This document shows, in pieces, positions 40,823-49,431 of a DNA stretch of 64,000 nt. Under the pieces are notes generated by a model that was not told the DNA's origin, searched no databases, and was given only the letters and a program-made list of their open reading frames with translations. Made by a program: the position numbers and the translations under genes. This DNA comes from a virus. The stretch spans positions 62,001 to 126,000 of IMG/VR virus record IMGVR_UViG_3300025009_000051. One strand, written 5' to 3'. Numbering within the stretch: position 1 is the first letter of the stretch; the number at the start of each line of letters is the position of its first letter.

Positions 40823-41451
40823 CATTAAATGATATAAAAGCAATTTTTTATGCCGAGTGTCTTAAACATACTTCAGACATTCCAAAAATAAATGAATTGT
40901 ATCATACAATAGAACAAGCATACAAAGATAGATATTTTCACAATCTTTATCATTTAAAAAATATGTTTGAAAAATTACTTGAAGTAAAAGGGCACATTCA
41001 AGATTGGAATTCTATAGTTTTTTCTGTATTCTATCATGATATCATTTATGATCCTACTTCATTAATTAATGAAGAAAATAGTGCTTTTTTAGCTGTAGAA
41101 GAATTAAAGAAAATAGGAGTTCAAGAAGAACAATTAAATAAAATTAAACAACAAATTTTATCTACCGGATCACATACCAACCCAACTTCATTATCGGATA
41201 TAGATTATTTAATAGATGCTGATTTTTGTTTGTTGGGATCACCTTGGATAATATATGATAGCAATGGATATCTGATTAGACAAGAATTTGAGTTGTTATC
41301 AGATATAGATTGGAGTAAAGGTAGAAAGAAATTTTTAAAAGGATTATTGAATAGAGATTCAATTTTCTTAACTAAACATTTTATGAACAATTATGAGAAT
41401 AAAGCTATAGAAAATATTACCAGAGACTTAACTAATTTAATGAAAATATGA
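40819..41451 (+). CDS. HD-superfamily metal-dependent hydrolase
   Basis: 210 residues from ATG 40819 (MTLNDIKAIFYAECLKHTSD). KDRYFHNLYHLKNMFEKLLE supplies the first His, SVFYHDIIYDPTSLINEENS supplies the HD pair and downstream acids, and DIDYLIDADFCLLGS the last Asp. This is the bacterial predicted HD phosphohydrolase pattern; the substrate is probably a nucleotide. It differs from the HD protein at 10689. Coupled at both ends by ATGA overlaps. Confidence 0.82.
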   Translation: MTLNDIKAIFYAECLKHTSDIPKINELYHTIEQAYKDRYFHNLYHLKNMFEKLLEVKGHIQDWNSIVFSVFYHDIIYDPTSLINEENSAFLAVEELKKIGVQEEQLNKIKQQILSTGSHTNPTSLSDIDYLIDADFCLLGSPWIIYDSNGYLIRQEFELLSDIDWSKGRKKFLKGLLNRDSIFLTKHFMNNYENKAIENITRDLTNLMKI

Positions 41452-41618
41452 AAAAATATAATATTATTGTGATGTATCCTGGAATGAATAGTTTAAGATA
41501 TACAATTACAGGTAACTTTTTGGGGTCTGATTTTGGTTCTAGGGCATACGTATTCGAATTAGAAAATAAGAAAAGAATGTATTTTCCTGTAAATTTAACT
41601 ATAATAGAAGAACAATGA
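41448..41618 (+). CDS. Small hypothetical protein, 56 aa
   Basis: MKKYNIIVMYPGMNSLRYTI, then TGNFLGSDFGSRAYVFELEN and KKRMYFPVNLTIIEEQ. Overlaps the genes before and after by 4 nt (ATGA), the main evidence that it is translated. Confidence 0.6.
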   Translation: MKKYNIIVMYPGMNSLRYTITGNFLGSDFGSRAYVFELENKKRMYFPVNLTIIEEQ

Positions 41619-41902
41619 GACGAGATATCATTACCAAATTATTAGAATCAATTCCATTAGAAACAAGAATAAAAGTTTCTATAGAATGTGCATTTATTAC
41701 TTTAATAACTGAATTGGGATATCGAGAATCAAAAATGTGGACAGATGAAGAACAACCTATATTAGATAAACTGATGAAATTAGCAAAGGAAGAAACAGAT
41801 AGTATTTTAAAGGAAATAGAAGAATGGAAGAAAGGTCAAGATATAAACGAATACATGGAGTTAAGGAAAATAAATGAGAAAGATTCTTGGAAGTATGAAT
41901 GA
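41615..41902 (+). CDS. Hypothetical protein, 95 aa
   Basis: Helical: MRRDIITKLLESIPLETRIK, then ILDKLMKLAKEETDSILKEI. The end GQDINEYMELRKINEKDSWK resembles that of the protein at 39367. Unknown function. Confidence 0.6.
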   Translation: MRRDIITKLLESIPLETRIKVSIECAFITLITELGYRESKMWTDEEQPILDKLMKLAKEETDSILKEIEEWKKGQDINEYMELRKINEKDSWKYE

Positions 41903-41939
41903 CGTACTACAGAATTAAATAATAATTAACTAAAAAAAT

Positions 41940-42158
41940 ATGGAAGGATTTCATTATAAAGATGGATTATTTTTTAAACGAAATAAAGATAATTCAGTTA
42001 CAATAACACAATTAAAAGAAAACAACATTAATTGCACAGAATCTATTTTTGAAGTTATGATAGATGAAAATGGTTGGGCTTCAATTGTTTCTTCAGTTAG
42101 TAATAAAGGAGAGGAAGATAATAGATTTTGGAGAGCATTACAATTTCACAATGAATAA
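41940..42158 (+). CDS. Hypothetical protein, 72 aa
   Basis: MEGFHYKDGLFFKRNKDNSV, then TITQLKENNINCTESIFEVM and ENGWASIVSSVSNKGE. Small beta-rich protein; the DGLFFKR...G.V.I phrase resembles conserved short phage proteins. Not assigned. Confidence 0.6.
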   Translation: MEGFHYKDGLFFKRNKDNSVTITQLKENNINCTESIFEVMIDENGWASIVSSVSNKGEEDNRFWRALQFHNE

Positions 42159-42169
42159 ATTTAATAATT

Positions 42170-42604
42170 ATGGAAAATGATTGGCTTAATAAATATATGA
42201 GTTTGCAGCAAGCAATAGAAGCAATGTCAGAAGAAAATGAAAAATCTTGGGATGAATATGTTGATAAAATAATACACCAAGATAAAATATTACAAACACA
42301 ATTAGAAAGATTCCATATAAAATATTCAAATAATTTTTCTGAGATTGTTGAAAAAATAAAAGAAAAATATCAAAGTGATAAATATAGAAGTCATTGGTAT
42401 AATCAAGGAATTGAACCACCTGAACCCCTATATGATTTTTTATTCGATTATGCAACAATATATGGAAGAGAATGCCACGAAGAAGAGTGGAAAAGATTGG
42501 GAGGAATATTCACAACTCAGATATATTTTGTGAATGATTATTATTTTTGTCTGCAACAAGGTCAAGGTGCATATATAAGCATACATAAAAAATTACTTAA
42601 CTAA
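42170..42604 (+). CDS. Hypothetical protein, 144 aa
   Basis: Helical first half (AIEAMSEENEKSWDEYVDKI), then EPPEPLYDFLFDYATIYGRE and YYFCLQQGQGAYISIHKK. The last part resembles short conserved phage proteins of unknown function. Lies just ahead of thymidylate synthase. Confidence 0.6.
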   Translation: MENDWLNKYMSLQQAIEAMSEENEKSWDEYVDKIIHQDKILQTQLERFHIKYSNNFSEIVEKIKEKYQSDKYRSHWYNQGIEPPEPLYDFLFDYATIYGRECHEEEWKRLGGIFTTQIYFVNDYYFCLQQGQGAYISIHKKLLN

Positions 42605-42614
42605 AAAATATAAT

Positions 42615-43775
42615 ATGAATATAGATCATCAATACATTGAATTATTAAAAGATATTTTAGAAAATGGAATTAAAAAAGAAGTTAGAACCGGAGTAGGTAC
42701 TCTTTCTGTTTTTGGTAGACAACTCCGACATGATATGAAAGAAGGGTTCCCATTAATTACAACTAAAAAAATGTATTGGGGAGGAATTGTAACTGAATTA
42801 CTTTGGTTCTTGAGAGGAGACACAGATATCAGGTATTTATGGAAAAATAATTGTCATATTTGGGATGGAGATTGGTATAAAGCATATTCTAAATCTTGTT
42901 CTACTCCTTATTCATTAAAAGAAATGATTGAATTTGGATTAGAATGGGAAACAAATACAAGATTTTTTCATAAATCTGTTTGGGAGCTCGGTCCAATTTA
43001 TGGGAAGCAATGGCGGAGTTGGAGTAAGCCGGATCTACTATCAATAGACCAAATCCAACATTTAATCAATACCCTTAAAACAAATCCGGATTCTAGAAGA
43101 TTAATGGTTAATGCTTGGAATGTAGGAGAATTAGATGAAATGGTTCTTCCACCCTGCCATTATGGATTTCAAGTTTATACAAGAGAATTGAGTATAGTTG
43201 AAATGATACGAATTGCCAAATATAAGGATGAACAAATTCTAATAAATCAACGAAAAGAAAGAATAAATGAAATTAGTGAACAACTATTAAAAGATAATAT
43301 TCCAACACGAGCAATCTCTTTAATGTGGAATCAAAGATCGGTAGATACATTTTTAAGACTTCCTTTCAATATTGCTTCATATGGTTTATTACTTGAGATT
43401 ATTGCTAAAGAAGTGAACATGATTCCAGATCAATTAATTGGAAATTTAGGAGATACACATTTATATTTAAATCATATTGAACAAGCTAAAGAACAAATTG
43501 GTCGAGAATTAAGTTGGCCAGAAAGAATTGATAAAATGTATGAAATAAATAAAGACATGGCTAAAAATATATCAGACCAATGGGCGCTAAATCATGCATT
43601 CCTAGATGATTTAAATATTCCTAAAAGAACAAGAGAACCACTTCCATTACCTAAATTAGATAAGTTACCAGAATATTTCCTTAGGGGTTCAGATTGGAGC
43701 TGCTATGAACCAAAAGATATTAAATTATTAAATTACAAATCTCATCCTGAAATTAAAGCACCATTAAATAATTAA
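42615..43775 (+). CDS. thyA: Thymidylate synthase (ThyA type) with large insertions
   Basis: 386 residues; makes dTMP from dUMP with methylene-tetrahydrofolate. Visible: RTGVGTLSVFGRQLRHDMKE, FPLITTKKMYWGGIVTELLW, the active-site Cys in EMVLPPCHYGFQVYTR (about 176-191), FNIASYGLLLEIIAKEVNMI and GDTHLYLNHIEQAKEQI. It is about 120 residues longer than the E. coli enzyme. Extra segments follow WDGDWYKAYSKSCSTPYSLK (about 88-118) and VEMIRIAKYKDEQILINQRK (about 196-227). All core residues remain, so it is likely active. Confidence 0.95.
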   Translation: MNIDHQYIELLKDILENGIKKEVRTGVGTLSVFGRQLRHDMKEGFPLITTKKMYWGGIVTELLWFLRGDTDIRYLWKNNCHIWDGDWYKAYSKSCSTPYSLKEMIEFGLEWETNTRFFHKSVWELGPIYGKQWRSWSKPDLLSIDQIQHLINTLKTNPDSRRLMVNAWNVGELDEMVLPPCHYGFQVYTRELSIVEMIRIAKYKDEQILINQRKERINEISEQLLKDNIPTRAISLMWNQRSVDTFLRLPFNIASYGLLLEIIAKEVNMIPDQLIGNLGDTHLYLNHIEQAKEQIGRELSWPERIDKMYEINKDMAKNISDQWALNHAFLDDLNIPKRTREPLPLPKLDKLPEYFLRGSDWSCYEPKDIKLLNYKSHPEIKAPLNN

Positions 43776-43800
43776 TTTTTAAATATAAACTCAAACAAAA

Positions 43801-44094
43801 ATGAAAAAAACAAATTATCATTTATTCTTCTTCTTTGCACTCGTTATTATATTATTAATATTATTATCAGGTTGTGCAGATGTGACAAATGTTCAATCTT
43901 GTGCAACAACTGATGCCGCAGGATTTTTGAGCGGATTATGGCACGGATTTATATGCTGGGTAAGTTTCTTTGGCAGTTTATTTAGTGATAATATTGCCAT
44001 GTACGAAGTAAATAATACAGGAGGTTGGTACGATTTTGGATTTGTTCTTGGATCAGGAATTTTATTAGGAGGAGTAGGTAGATCATCTAAATAA
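43801..44094 (+). CDS. Predicted lipoprotein or small membrane protein, 97 aa
   Basis: A hydrophobic N-terminus (LFFFFALVIILLILLSG) leads to a lipobox LSGC at about 24. Further hydrophobic, Gly-rich segments (GFLSGLWHGFICWVSFFGSL and FGFVLGSGILLGGVG) follow. May be a small membrane protein found as DUF-type in bacteria; exact family not certain. Confidence 0.68.
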   Translation: MKKTNYHLFFFFALVIILLILLSGCADVTNVQSCATTDAAGFLSGLWHGFICWVSFFGSLFSDNIAMYEVNNTGGWYDFGFVLGSGILLGGVGRSSK

Positions 44095-44100
44095 AAAATT

Positions 44101-44574
44101 ATGAGAACAAAGTATGATGGAATAGAATACCACTTCTTTTGGAATGGACCATTTAGTAATTGGTATTTTTCTGAATTTGTAATTGATAATATAAAATTTA
44201 TCGGTGGTGAACAATATATGATGTATCAGAAAGCTATTGTTTTTAATGATACTGACACTGCAGAAAAAATTATGGAAGAAATATTCCCAAATAAACAAAA
44301 ATCATTAGGAAGATTAGTTAAGAATTATGATGATAAAGTATGGGCAGAAAAAAGATATGAATTAGTTAAAAAAGGATTGAGAGAAAAATTTAATCAAAAT
44401 CAATCTTTAAAAAATAAATTAAAATCATATCAAGGTTGTATCTTTGTCGAAGCATCTCCTTATGATAGAATTTGGGGTATTGGATTTTATGATGATGTAG
44501 CTTTACAACATATAGATGAATGGGGGCAAAATTTACTTGGTAAAATATTGACAGAACTGTCAAATGAATTATAG
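44101..44574 (+). CDS. NADAR/RibX-like protein, 157 aa
   Basis: FFWNGPFSNWYFSEFVIDNI then GGEQYMMYQKAIVFNDTDTA (about residues 11-60) and SPYDRIWGIGFYDD (about 119-132) match the YbiA/NADAR pattern (FSNWxxSxF, xEQxMMxxKAxxFxD, D.IWGIG). These enzymes act on ADP-ribosylated or riboflavin-pathway N-glycosides. In phages such a protein could reverse or exploit ADP-ribose modifications. Converges on the homing-nuclease gene, overlapping by 6 nt. Confidence 0.85.
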   Translation: MRTKYDGIEYHFFWNGPFSNWYFSEFVIDNIKFIGGEQYMMYQKAIVFNDTDTAEKIMEEIFPNKQKSLGRLVKNYDDKVWAEKRYELVKKGLREKFNQNQSLKNKLKSYQGCIFVEASPYDRIWGIGFYDDVALQHIDEWGQNLLGKILTELSNEL

Positions 44575-46257
44575 ATTGCAGATTACTTCATATTTTAAAC
44601 TACCACAATCCCAAATTCTATCATAACCTAAATTTATCATATTTTCCCATTCTGATAAATCTTTATTTCCATTGTATTTATTAACAATTTGATATTTGGT
44701 AAAATTAAATCTATGTTTTCTTTCCGAATAATTTAATAAATACCAATAATTTGGAGTTCCTTTATCTATTAATTTAAATCCTAATTTTTCATATAAAGTT
44801 GTATTAAGAGTAGAAGACCACCTTCTATCAGCATAACTATGAATTTTATTTGGTTTATATTTAGATATAAAATAATTTAATAGTTTGCCGGCAGTTCCAA
44901 TTGCAATATAATTTTCATTTGCAGCATATCTTATTAATTCATAATCATTTTCTGAATTTTCTTTTTTGCCATATATAATTCTTTTTTTACTAAATGTCAT
45001 AATTGCTATAATTTCATTATTAAAAAAAGCTCCTAATTTAATACTACTTTTATCCTTTCCTTGTATGTGATATTTTTCTAAAAATATATCTTTTTCTTGA
45101 CTCGATATTTCTTTGATAATTGTATTTCTGCCATAAATTCTTTCTTTATTAGTATTTAATTTTAAAATATATTTTAATTTATTTTTTATTAATTCTTTTT
45201 TATTGCACCATTCATCATCAAAAATGTGAATTAATTGAATTCCTTTTTCTTCACATAATTTTGTTTTTGTAATGTGATAATCTTTTAATTTTCCATTCAA
45301 TTCGGAATGCCAGTATAATCCATTAAATTCAATGGCAAGATTAAAATCTGGAAGATAAATATCTATTTCAAATGGATTAATAATAGATTTTGAATGTATT
45401 ACAATATTTTCTATATTTAATGTTTGTAGATATTCTTTAATCTCTATTTCTGGTTTTGATTGAAAAGAAGGAGAATAATTTCCTAATCCTAAAACATAAT
45501 TTTCTGATAATTTATTTTGTGTATTTTTAGATACTATTTCTCCATATTTTTGCTTGTATTCTTTTTGAGAAATATTGTGCAATTTTAAATGACTATTTGT
45601 TAAATATTTTAATTTTTGATTGCATATTTTACATTCGATATAATTTTCAATATTATCAGTTAAAAATTTTTTTCTTTCTAATATATAATGATATTGTTTC
45701 CATAAATAATTATATTCTGGATATTGTTCTAAAAATAAAGATATAGAAACTTTATGTTCTTTTAATAAATGTTGAGTAAACCAACCAGATTTATTTTCTA
45801 TATCAATTGTATTCCAATCACAATATGGGCATTGAAGAATTGGAGAAGTTTCTCTTTCTTCTAGAATATAATATTCTTTAAAATTTTTATCCGAAATATT
45901 GTGTTCATTTCTTAAATGCCTTGTTAATGCACCACTTGCATTTATTGAATCATAAAATATTTTATTGCATATTTTACATTTTAATTGCTTTGTTTTGTCT
46001 CCTTTATCTTTTCTTGCTCTTTTTTGATTTAATTCTACATCTGAATGTTTGCATGTGTTTGAACAATAAACCTTATCTATTGGTGTTTCTCTCTTTCCAC
46101 AAATTTTGCATTTATATAAATTTTCTTCAATTAAAAATTTCTTCTTATATTCATGTTTATCTAATCCATGAATTTTTATATGGTTATAGAAAGAACTCGA
46201 ATTTTGTATTGGTTTATTGCAATATGGACAATAATATAAATATTTTATTTTGATCAT
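44569..46257 (-). CDS. Vsr/EDxHD-like homing endonuclease with zinc fingers
   Basis: 562 residues. The N-terminal 230 hold several CxxC...H-type zinc-finger units (YYCPYCNKPIQNSSSFYNHI, CKICGKRETPIDKVYCSNTC, CKICNKIFYDSINASGALTR, CPYCDW). The nuclease follows: PEIEIKEYLQTLNIEN, FEIDIYLPDFNLAIEFNGLY then WHSE, and KGIQLIHIFDDEW, the arrangement of Vsr-like phage homing nucleases such as I-Bth0305I. The C-terminal 200 residues (KLGAFFNNEIIAIMTFSKKR, KIHSYADRRWSS) are GNAT-like, of unknown use. It lies beyond the capsid-gene terminator, next to the major capsid gene, its probable homing target. Confidence 0.85.
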   Translation of the reverse strand: MIKIKYLYYCPYCNKPIQNSSSFYNHIKIHGLDKHEYKKKFLIEENLYKCKICGKRETPIDKVYCSNTCKHSDVELNQKRARKDKGDKTKQLKCKICNKIFYDSINASGALTRHLRNEHNISDKNFKEYYILEERETSPILQCPYCDWNTIDIENKSGWFTQHLLKEHKVSISLFLEQYPEYNYLWKQYHYILERKKFLTDNIENYIECKICNQKLKYLTNSHLKLHNISQKEYKQKYGEIVSKNTQNKLSENYVLGLGNYSPSFQSKPEIEIKEYLQTLNIENIVIHSKSIINPFEIDIYLPDFNLAIEFNGLYWHSELNGKLKDYHITKTKLCEEKGIQLIHIFDDEWCNKKELIKNKLKYILKLNTNKERIYGRNTIIKEISSQEKDIFLEKYHIQGKDKSSIKLGAFFNNEIIAIMTFSKKRIIYGKKENSENDYELIRYAANENYIAIGTAGKLLNYFISKYKPNKIHSYADRRWSSTLNTTLYEKLGFKLIDKGTPNYWYLLNYSERKHRFNFTKYQIVNKYNGNKDLSEWENMINLGYDRIWDCGSLKYEVICNL

Positions 46258-46291
46258 ATAGAAATATAATAAATTTTTTTATATAAAACAA

Positions 46292-46320
46292 AAAAAGCTA
46301 CTGTTTTAGAGTAGCTTTTT
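46292..46320 (-). terminator. Intrinsic terminator of the capsid gene
   Basis: Arms 46292-46302 and 46310-46320 (AAAAAGCTACT and its complement), 7-nt loop, T run on the minus strand. Lies 22 nt past the capsid stop and ahead of the homing-nuclease gene. Confidence 0.82.
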
Positions 46321-46341
46321 CATTAAATATTTAATTATTGA

Positions 46342-47955
46342 TTAAACGTAGTTCAAATCTGCAACGTAGATTTTAGCATAAAATTCAGGTCTTGTTATCA
46401 CCTTAGCGTAGCGTGTCATTACACCCTTTCTTGGAGTCAAGTTATCAGGATCTAAAACAGTAGGAGTCATAATCAAAGGAATATAAGGACAATAAGCGGC
46501 CCCCGTTTCAAGGAATTGTGTTCCTCTAAATCCTTCTAAAATTACATTACTGTTCCAATAAGGAACTTTATAGATGTTGTATCTATTGTTCATCATACCA
46601 ACTTTTTGAACACCCATTGCGAACGAAGTAGTTCCCCAAGCAGTACCATCAGTATCTGCACTAAAACCAGGCATACTTTCCATTACCGTAGCAACGTCAG
46701 GAGAAGTAACTGCGAAGTTTGCTCCACCTCTCATAGTTTTTGTATGAATTTTATTAGAAACTTTTTGCATTTTTGTTCCCAAAGTTTGGAACCAAGTAGG
46801 TTGAGTATAAGCTAAAGCCGAACCTTGATCTGCATCTTGAGTTGTGAATGCACTACCATTCCAAATTGTATTAACTTTTGCTGACCATACATCAGCTGTC
46901 AAAGCGCTAACTGTCAACATTTCTAAAATTTCCAAATCAATTTCCATTGAAACATATTCGCTCATCATACTTGTCAATTCACTTTCAGCGTCAATTGAGT
47001 GATATGCATTTAAATCTTGACTTAATTCTGGAGTCCAAATAGCTTTCAATTTTCTTGTTTTAGCAACAATCGGAATTGATGAATAATCTACTTGTAATTC
47101 AGGAATGTGTAAAGCATTAGTACCCGACCATGCTGGATCACCCTGAGCTTCAAAATCACCTCTTTGATAATCTAACGGTTGTTTATGATAATAAACGGTA
47201 ACAGGAGTAGGAACAGTACCAGCTACAATAAAAGTAATCTTAGTTGTGCTTGCTGTACCATTTTCGTCTACTGCTTTAGTATGTGCGTTATAAACAGTTG
47301 TAATACCAGAACCAGAAACTAAAAATGCATTAATACCAGTAAAATCCGCACTTAACCCAGTCAAATCTACAGTTACCTTTGATAATGAACCAGTTGAAGC
47401 AGCTAATGTAGCATCATAATCAATTTCTGCATAAGTTGTTACTGAACCAGAAGTTGGAGCAATACTTGATGAATAATCGTTAATTGTGTATCCAAATTTA
47501 CCTGAACCGTATAACCCACCAGAAGCATCTGCAGAAGTTTTAGTTACACCAAAAATAGAGTTATCTTGATCAGTTGTTCCTTCACTTGAAGTAAAACCGG
47601 GTTGAGATGTACCATATTTAAAGTCCATATAAAATACCAACCCCGAAGGTAAAGTCATAGGTTGAACACTTACGAAATCTTTTGCAGCTATTTCAGCAAA
47701 AATTCTTCTAACCAACGGCAATGCAATACTTGACCATTCTTCAGCGTTTTGTCCGCCAGTTTTTGAAATTTCGTCAATTAATTGTCTTGCTTGGTTTTCC
47801 AACATAATAGCCATATTATGTTTCTCATATTTTTTGTTCAGTCCTTCTAAAAGTCCTGTTTTCCCCCATTTATTAACCAAACGCTTTGTTTCGTTAATTT
47901 GGCGTCTATAATGGGATTTAGTATCGTTTTGAACGATTTGTAATACTCTTGACAT
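46342..47955 (-). CDS. gp23: Major capsid protein (gp23-like)
   Basis: 537 residues, T4 gp23 size. The N-terminal region KTGLLEGLNKKYEKHNMAIM then LENQARQLIDEIS, ALPLVRRIFAEIAAKDFVSV then QPMTLPSGLVFYMDFKYG, and the C-terminal EFYAKIYVADLNYV are characteristic. The LLE-G site near residue 37 fits L-x-E cleavage by the gp21-like protease. A middle segment (TYAEIDYDATLAASTGSLSK..., about 170-265) looks like an inserted surface domain. Cotranscribed after the scaffold gene and followed by a terminator. Confidence 0.94.
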   Translation of the reverse strand: MSRVLQIVQNDTKSHYRRQINETKRLVNKWGKTGLLEGLNKKYEKHNMAIMLENQARQLIDEISKTGGQNAEEWSSIALPLVRRIFAEIAAKDFVSVQPMTLPSGLVFYMDFKYGTSQPGFTSSEGTTDQDNSIFGVTKTSADASGGLYGSGKFGYTINDYSSSIAPTSGSVTTYAEIDYDATLAASTGSLSKVTVDLTGLSADFTGINAFLVSGSGITTVYNAHTKAVDENGTASTTKITFIVAGTVPTPVTVYYHKQPLDYQRGDFEAQGDPAWSGTNALHIPELQVDYSSIPIVAKTRKLKAIWTPELSQDLNAYHSIDAESELTSMMSEYVSMEIDLEILEMLTVSALTADVWSAKVNTIWNGSAFTTQDADQGSALAYTQPTWFQTLGTKMQKVSNKIHTKTMRGGANFAVTSPDVATVMESMPGFSADTDGTAWGTTSFAMGVQKVGMMNNRYNIYKVPYWNSNVILEGFRGTQFLETGAAYCPYIPLIMTPTVLDPDNLTPRKGVMTRYAKVITRPEFYAKIYVADLNYV

Positions 47956-47978
47956 ATGTTTATATTATTTATTAATTA

Positions 47979-49088
47979 TTAATTTTTTGATTTTTTTATT
48001 CCTGCTAATTCTTGTAAGCGTCTTACTTGAGGATCTACATTAGAAACAATCTTTTTCATTGTCGGTTTAATATTTCTTGAACTTAATCCTTCTTGTAATT
48101 TTTTCTTCAAAGGACTGTTTACTTTTTTAGCAGCAACAACTTGTTTTTTATTAGCTAAATTTTCATTTAAAATTCTAAATACCAATTTAACTTCTTTAAC
48201 GGTGTCAGCTTTATCGAATGATTCAACCAATTTTAATTTTTGATCTTTATTCAAATCAAAGTTTTTAAATAATTTGTTCAAGTACAATAATTTTGAATTT
48301 AATAAATTAACTTCTGATAATGTGCTTTTCATTTCTCTAATTACTTTGTAAGCTTCACCTAATTTAGTACGTAATTCAGCAACCGGTTCTTCATCTTCAA
48401 CTTCTTCTTCGTCATCTTCTAATGCTTTTAAAATTTCTGAAATATCTTCATCTTCTTCAGGTTCATCTTCAGTAGTTTCATCTTCTTCAGTTATTTCTTC
48501 TTCATCTTCTTCAGTTCCATCTTCAAGATTTTTTAATATTTCATCTAATTCATCTTCACTAAATTCGTCGGTTTCATCTTCTTCAGTTACTTCTTCATCT
48601 TCGGAATTAAAGTCTTCGTCGTCAGATATGTCTAAATCTTCATCTCCGGTATCTTCAATATCTTCTAAATCTTCGTCTTCAATTTCTTCGATTTCATCTT
48701 CTTCTCCATCTAACATTTCTTCTAAATCATCATCTGATATATCGAAATCATCTTCGTCTTCCATGTTTTCATCTTCTTCAGTTACTTCTTCGTCATCCAT
48801 GTATTCGTCTTCGTCAAAGTTTTCATCTTCTTCAGTTACTTCTTCGTCATCCATGTATTCGTCATCTTCGATTTCGTCTTCTTCTGTGATTTCTTCATCA
48901 TCTGTAATTTCATCTTCAAAGTCATCTTCCATTTCTTGTTTTAAGTTCTTTTTAAATAAACTTTGCAATTGTGGAGTAAATGCTTCTTCTAATTGTGCTT
49001 TAGCGTTGGTTAATGCAGCTTGTTTAATTTGACGAGCATCTGCAATTGCTTCTTCTAACAGCGTTTTTTGCTTAATTTCTTTAGCCAT
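47979..49088 (-). CDS. gp22: Prohead core scaffold (gp22-like) with expanded acidic domain
   Basis: 369 residues. The N-terminal helix (LLEEAIADARQIKQAALTNA) is followed by some 180 residues that are almost only Glu, Asp and Thr, with near-repeats (EYMDDEEVTEEDEN twice; ITEEDE, VTEEDE several times). The C-terminus LSEVNLLNSKLLYLNKLFKN, FDLNKDQKLKLVESFDKADT and VKEVKLVFRILNE is the recognisable gp22 core. Scaffold is degraded by gp21 on maturation. T4 gp22 is about 270 residues, so the acidic region is enlarged. Confidence 0.88.
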   Translation of the reverse strand: MAKEIKQKTLLEEAIADARQIKQAALTNAKAQLEEAFTPQLQSLFKKNLKQEMEDDFEDEITDDEEITEEDEIEDDEYMDDEEVTEEDENFDEDEYMDDEEVTEEDENMEDEDDFDISDDDLEEMLDGEEDEIEEIEDEDLEDIEDTGDEDLDISDDEDFNSEDEEVTEEDETDEFSEDELDEILKNLEDGTEEDEEEITEEDETTEDEPEEDEDISEILKALEDDEEEVEDEEPVAELRTKLGEAYKVIREMKSTLSEVNLLNSKLLYLNKLFKNFDLNKDQKLKLVESFDKADTVKEVKLVFRILNENLANKKQVVAAKKVNSPLKKKLQEGLSSRNIKPTMKKIVSNVDPQVRRLQELAGIKKSKN

Positions 49089-49335
49089 TTTAATTTGTGA
49101 TTTTCTATAGTTACTATGAAACTATAATTCGGATTTTTTGTTTTCGGTTTACTCTATATATGAATAAAGTATTTTTTTCGATAAAGGTATTGAAAACCTT
49201 TAATGTAGTTTTGTTTTGAACTTCTACAACCTAAAGGATGTAAATTCCTATTCTAGACAGGCACAATCCGTAGTTCCTACGGCGATATTTTTTATTTAGT
49301 AGGATTATAATTCCTTCTTTAATATAAGTATAAAA
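49089..49335 (-). promoter_or_regulatory. Long structured 5' leader and late promoter of the scaffold-capsid operon
   Basis: Minus strand. TTTTATACTTATATT (49335-49321) matches the late motif with one change and is preceded by the AAAATTAAGTTCTTTTTTT element. The 232 nt down to the scaffold ATG hold no gene but at least three simple hairpins: CCGTAG/CTACGG (49268-49282), AAAGGT/ACCTTT (49183-49201) and TATAGTT/AACTATA (49106-49126). Most late genes here have leaders of 15-35 nt. A regulatory RNA leader is plausible but unproven. Confidence 0.5.
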
Positions 49336-49380
49336 TAAAAAAAAAGAACTTAATTTTTTTAATTAATTTTAAAGAAATAT

Positions 49381-49411
49381 TTGTTTATTTCATATTTTCA
49401 ATGTATATTTG
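49381..49411 (+). promoter_or_regulatory. Host-type promoter (TTG-N20-TATATTTG)
   Basis: TTG 49381-49383, 20 nt, TATATTTG 49404-49411; 20 nt before ATG 49432. Diverges from the scaffold late promoter. Confidence 0.75.
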
Positions 49412-49431
49412 TGTGTATAAAAACAAAAATA

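Noticed and set aside
45921-46253. Plus-strand 110-codon frame opposite the Vsr-like nuclease
   Set aside because: Antisense to zinc-finger codons of a well-supported gene; no initiation context.
48628-49032. Long Ser-rich open frame on the plus strand opposite the scaffold gene
   Set aside because: It mirrors the Glu/Asp-rich codons of the scaffold gene; no start signal or promoter.
49089-49335. Possible tRNA in the hairpin-rich leader
   Set aside because: No cloverleaf with acceptor, anticodon and T arms can be formed; the TTCG-type T loop is missing.
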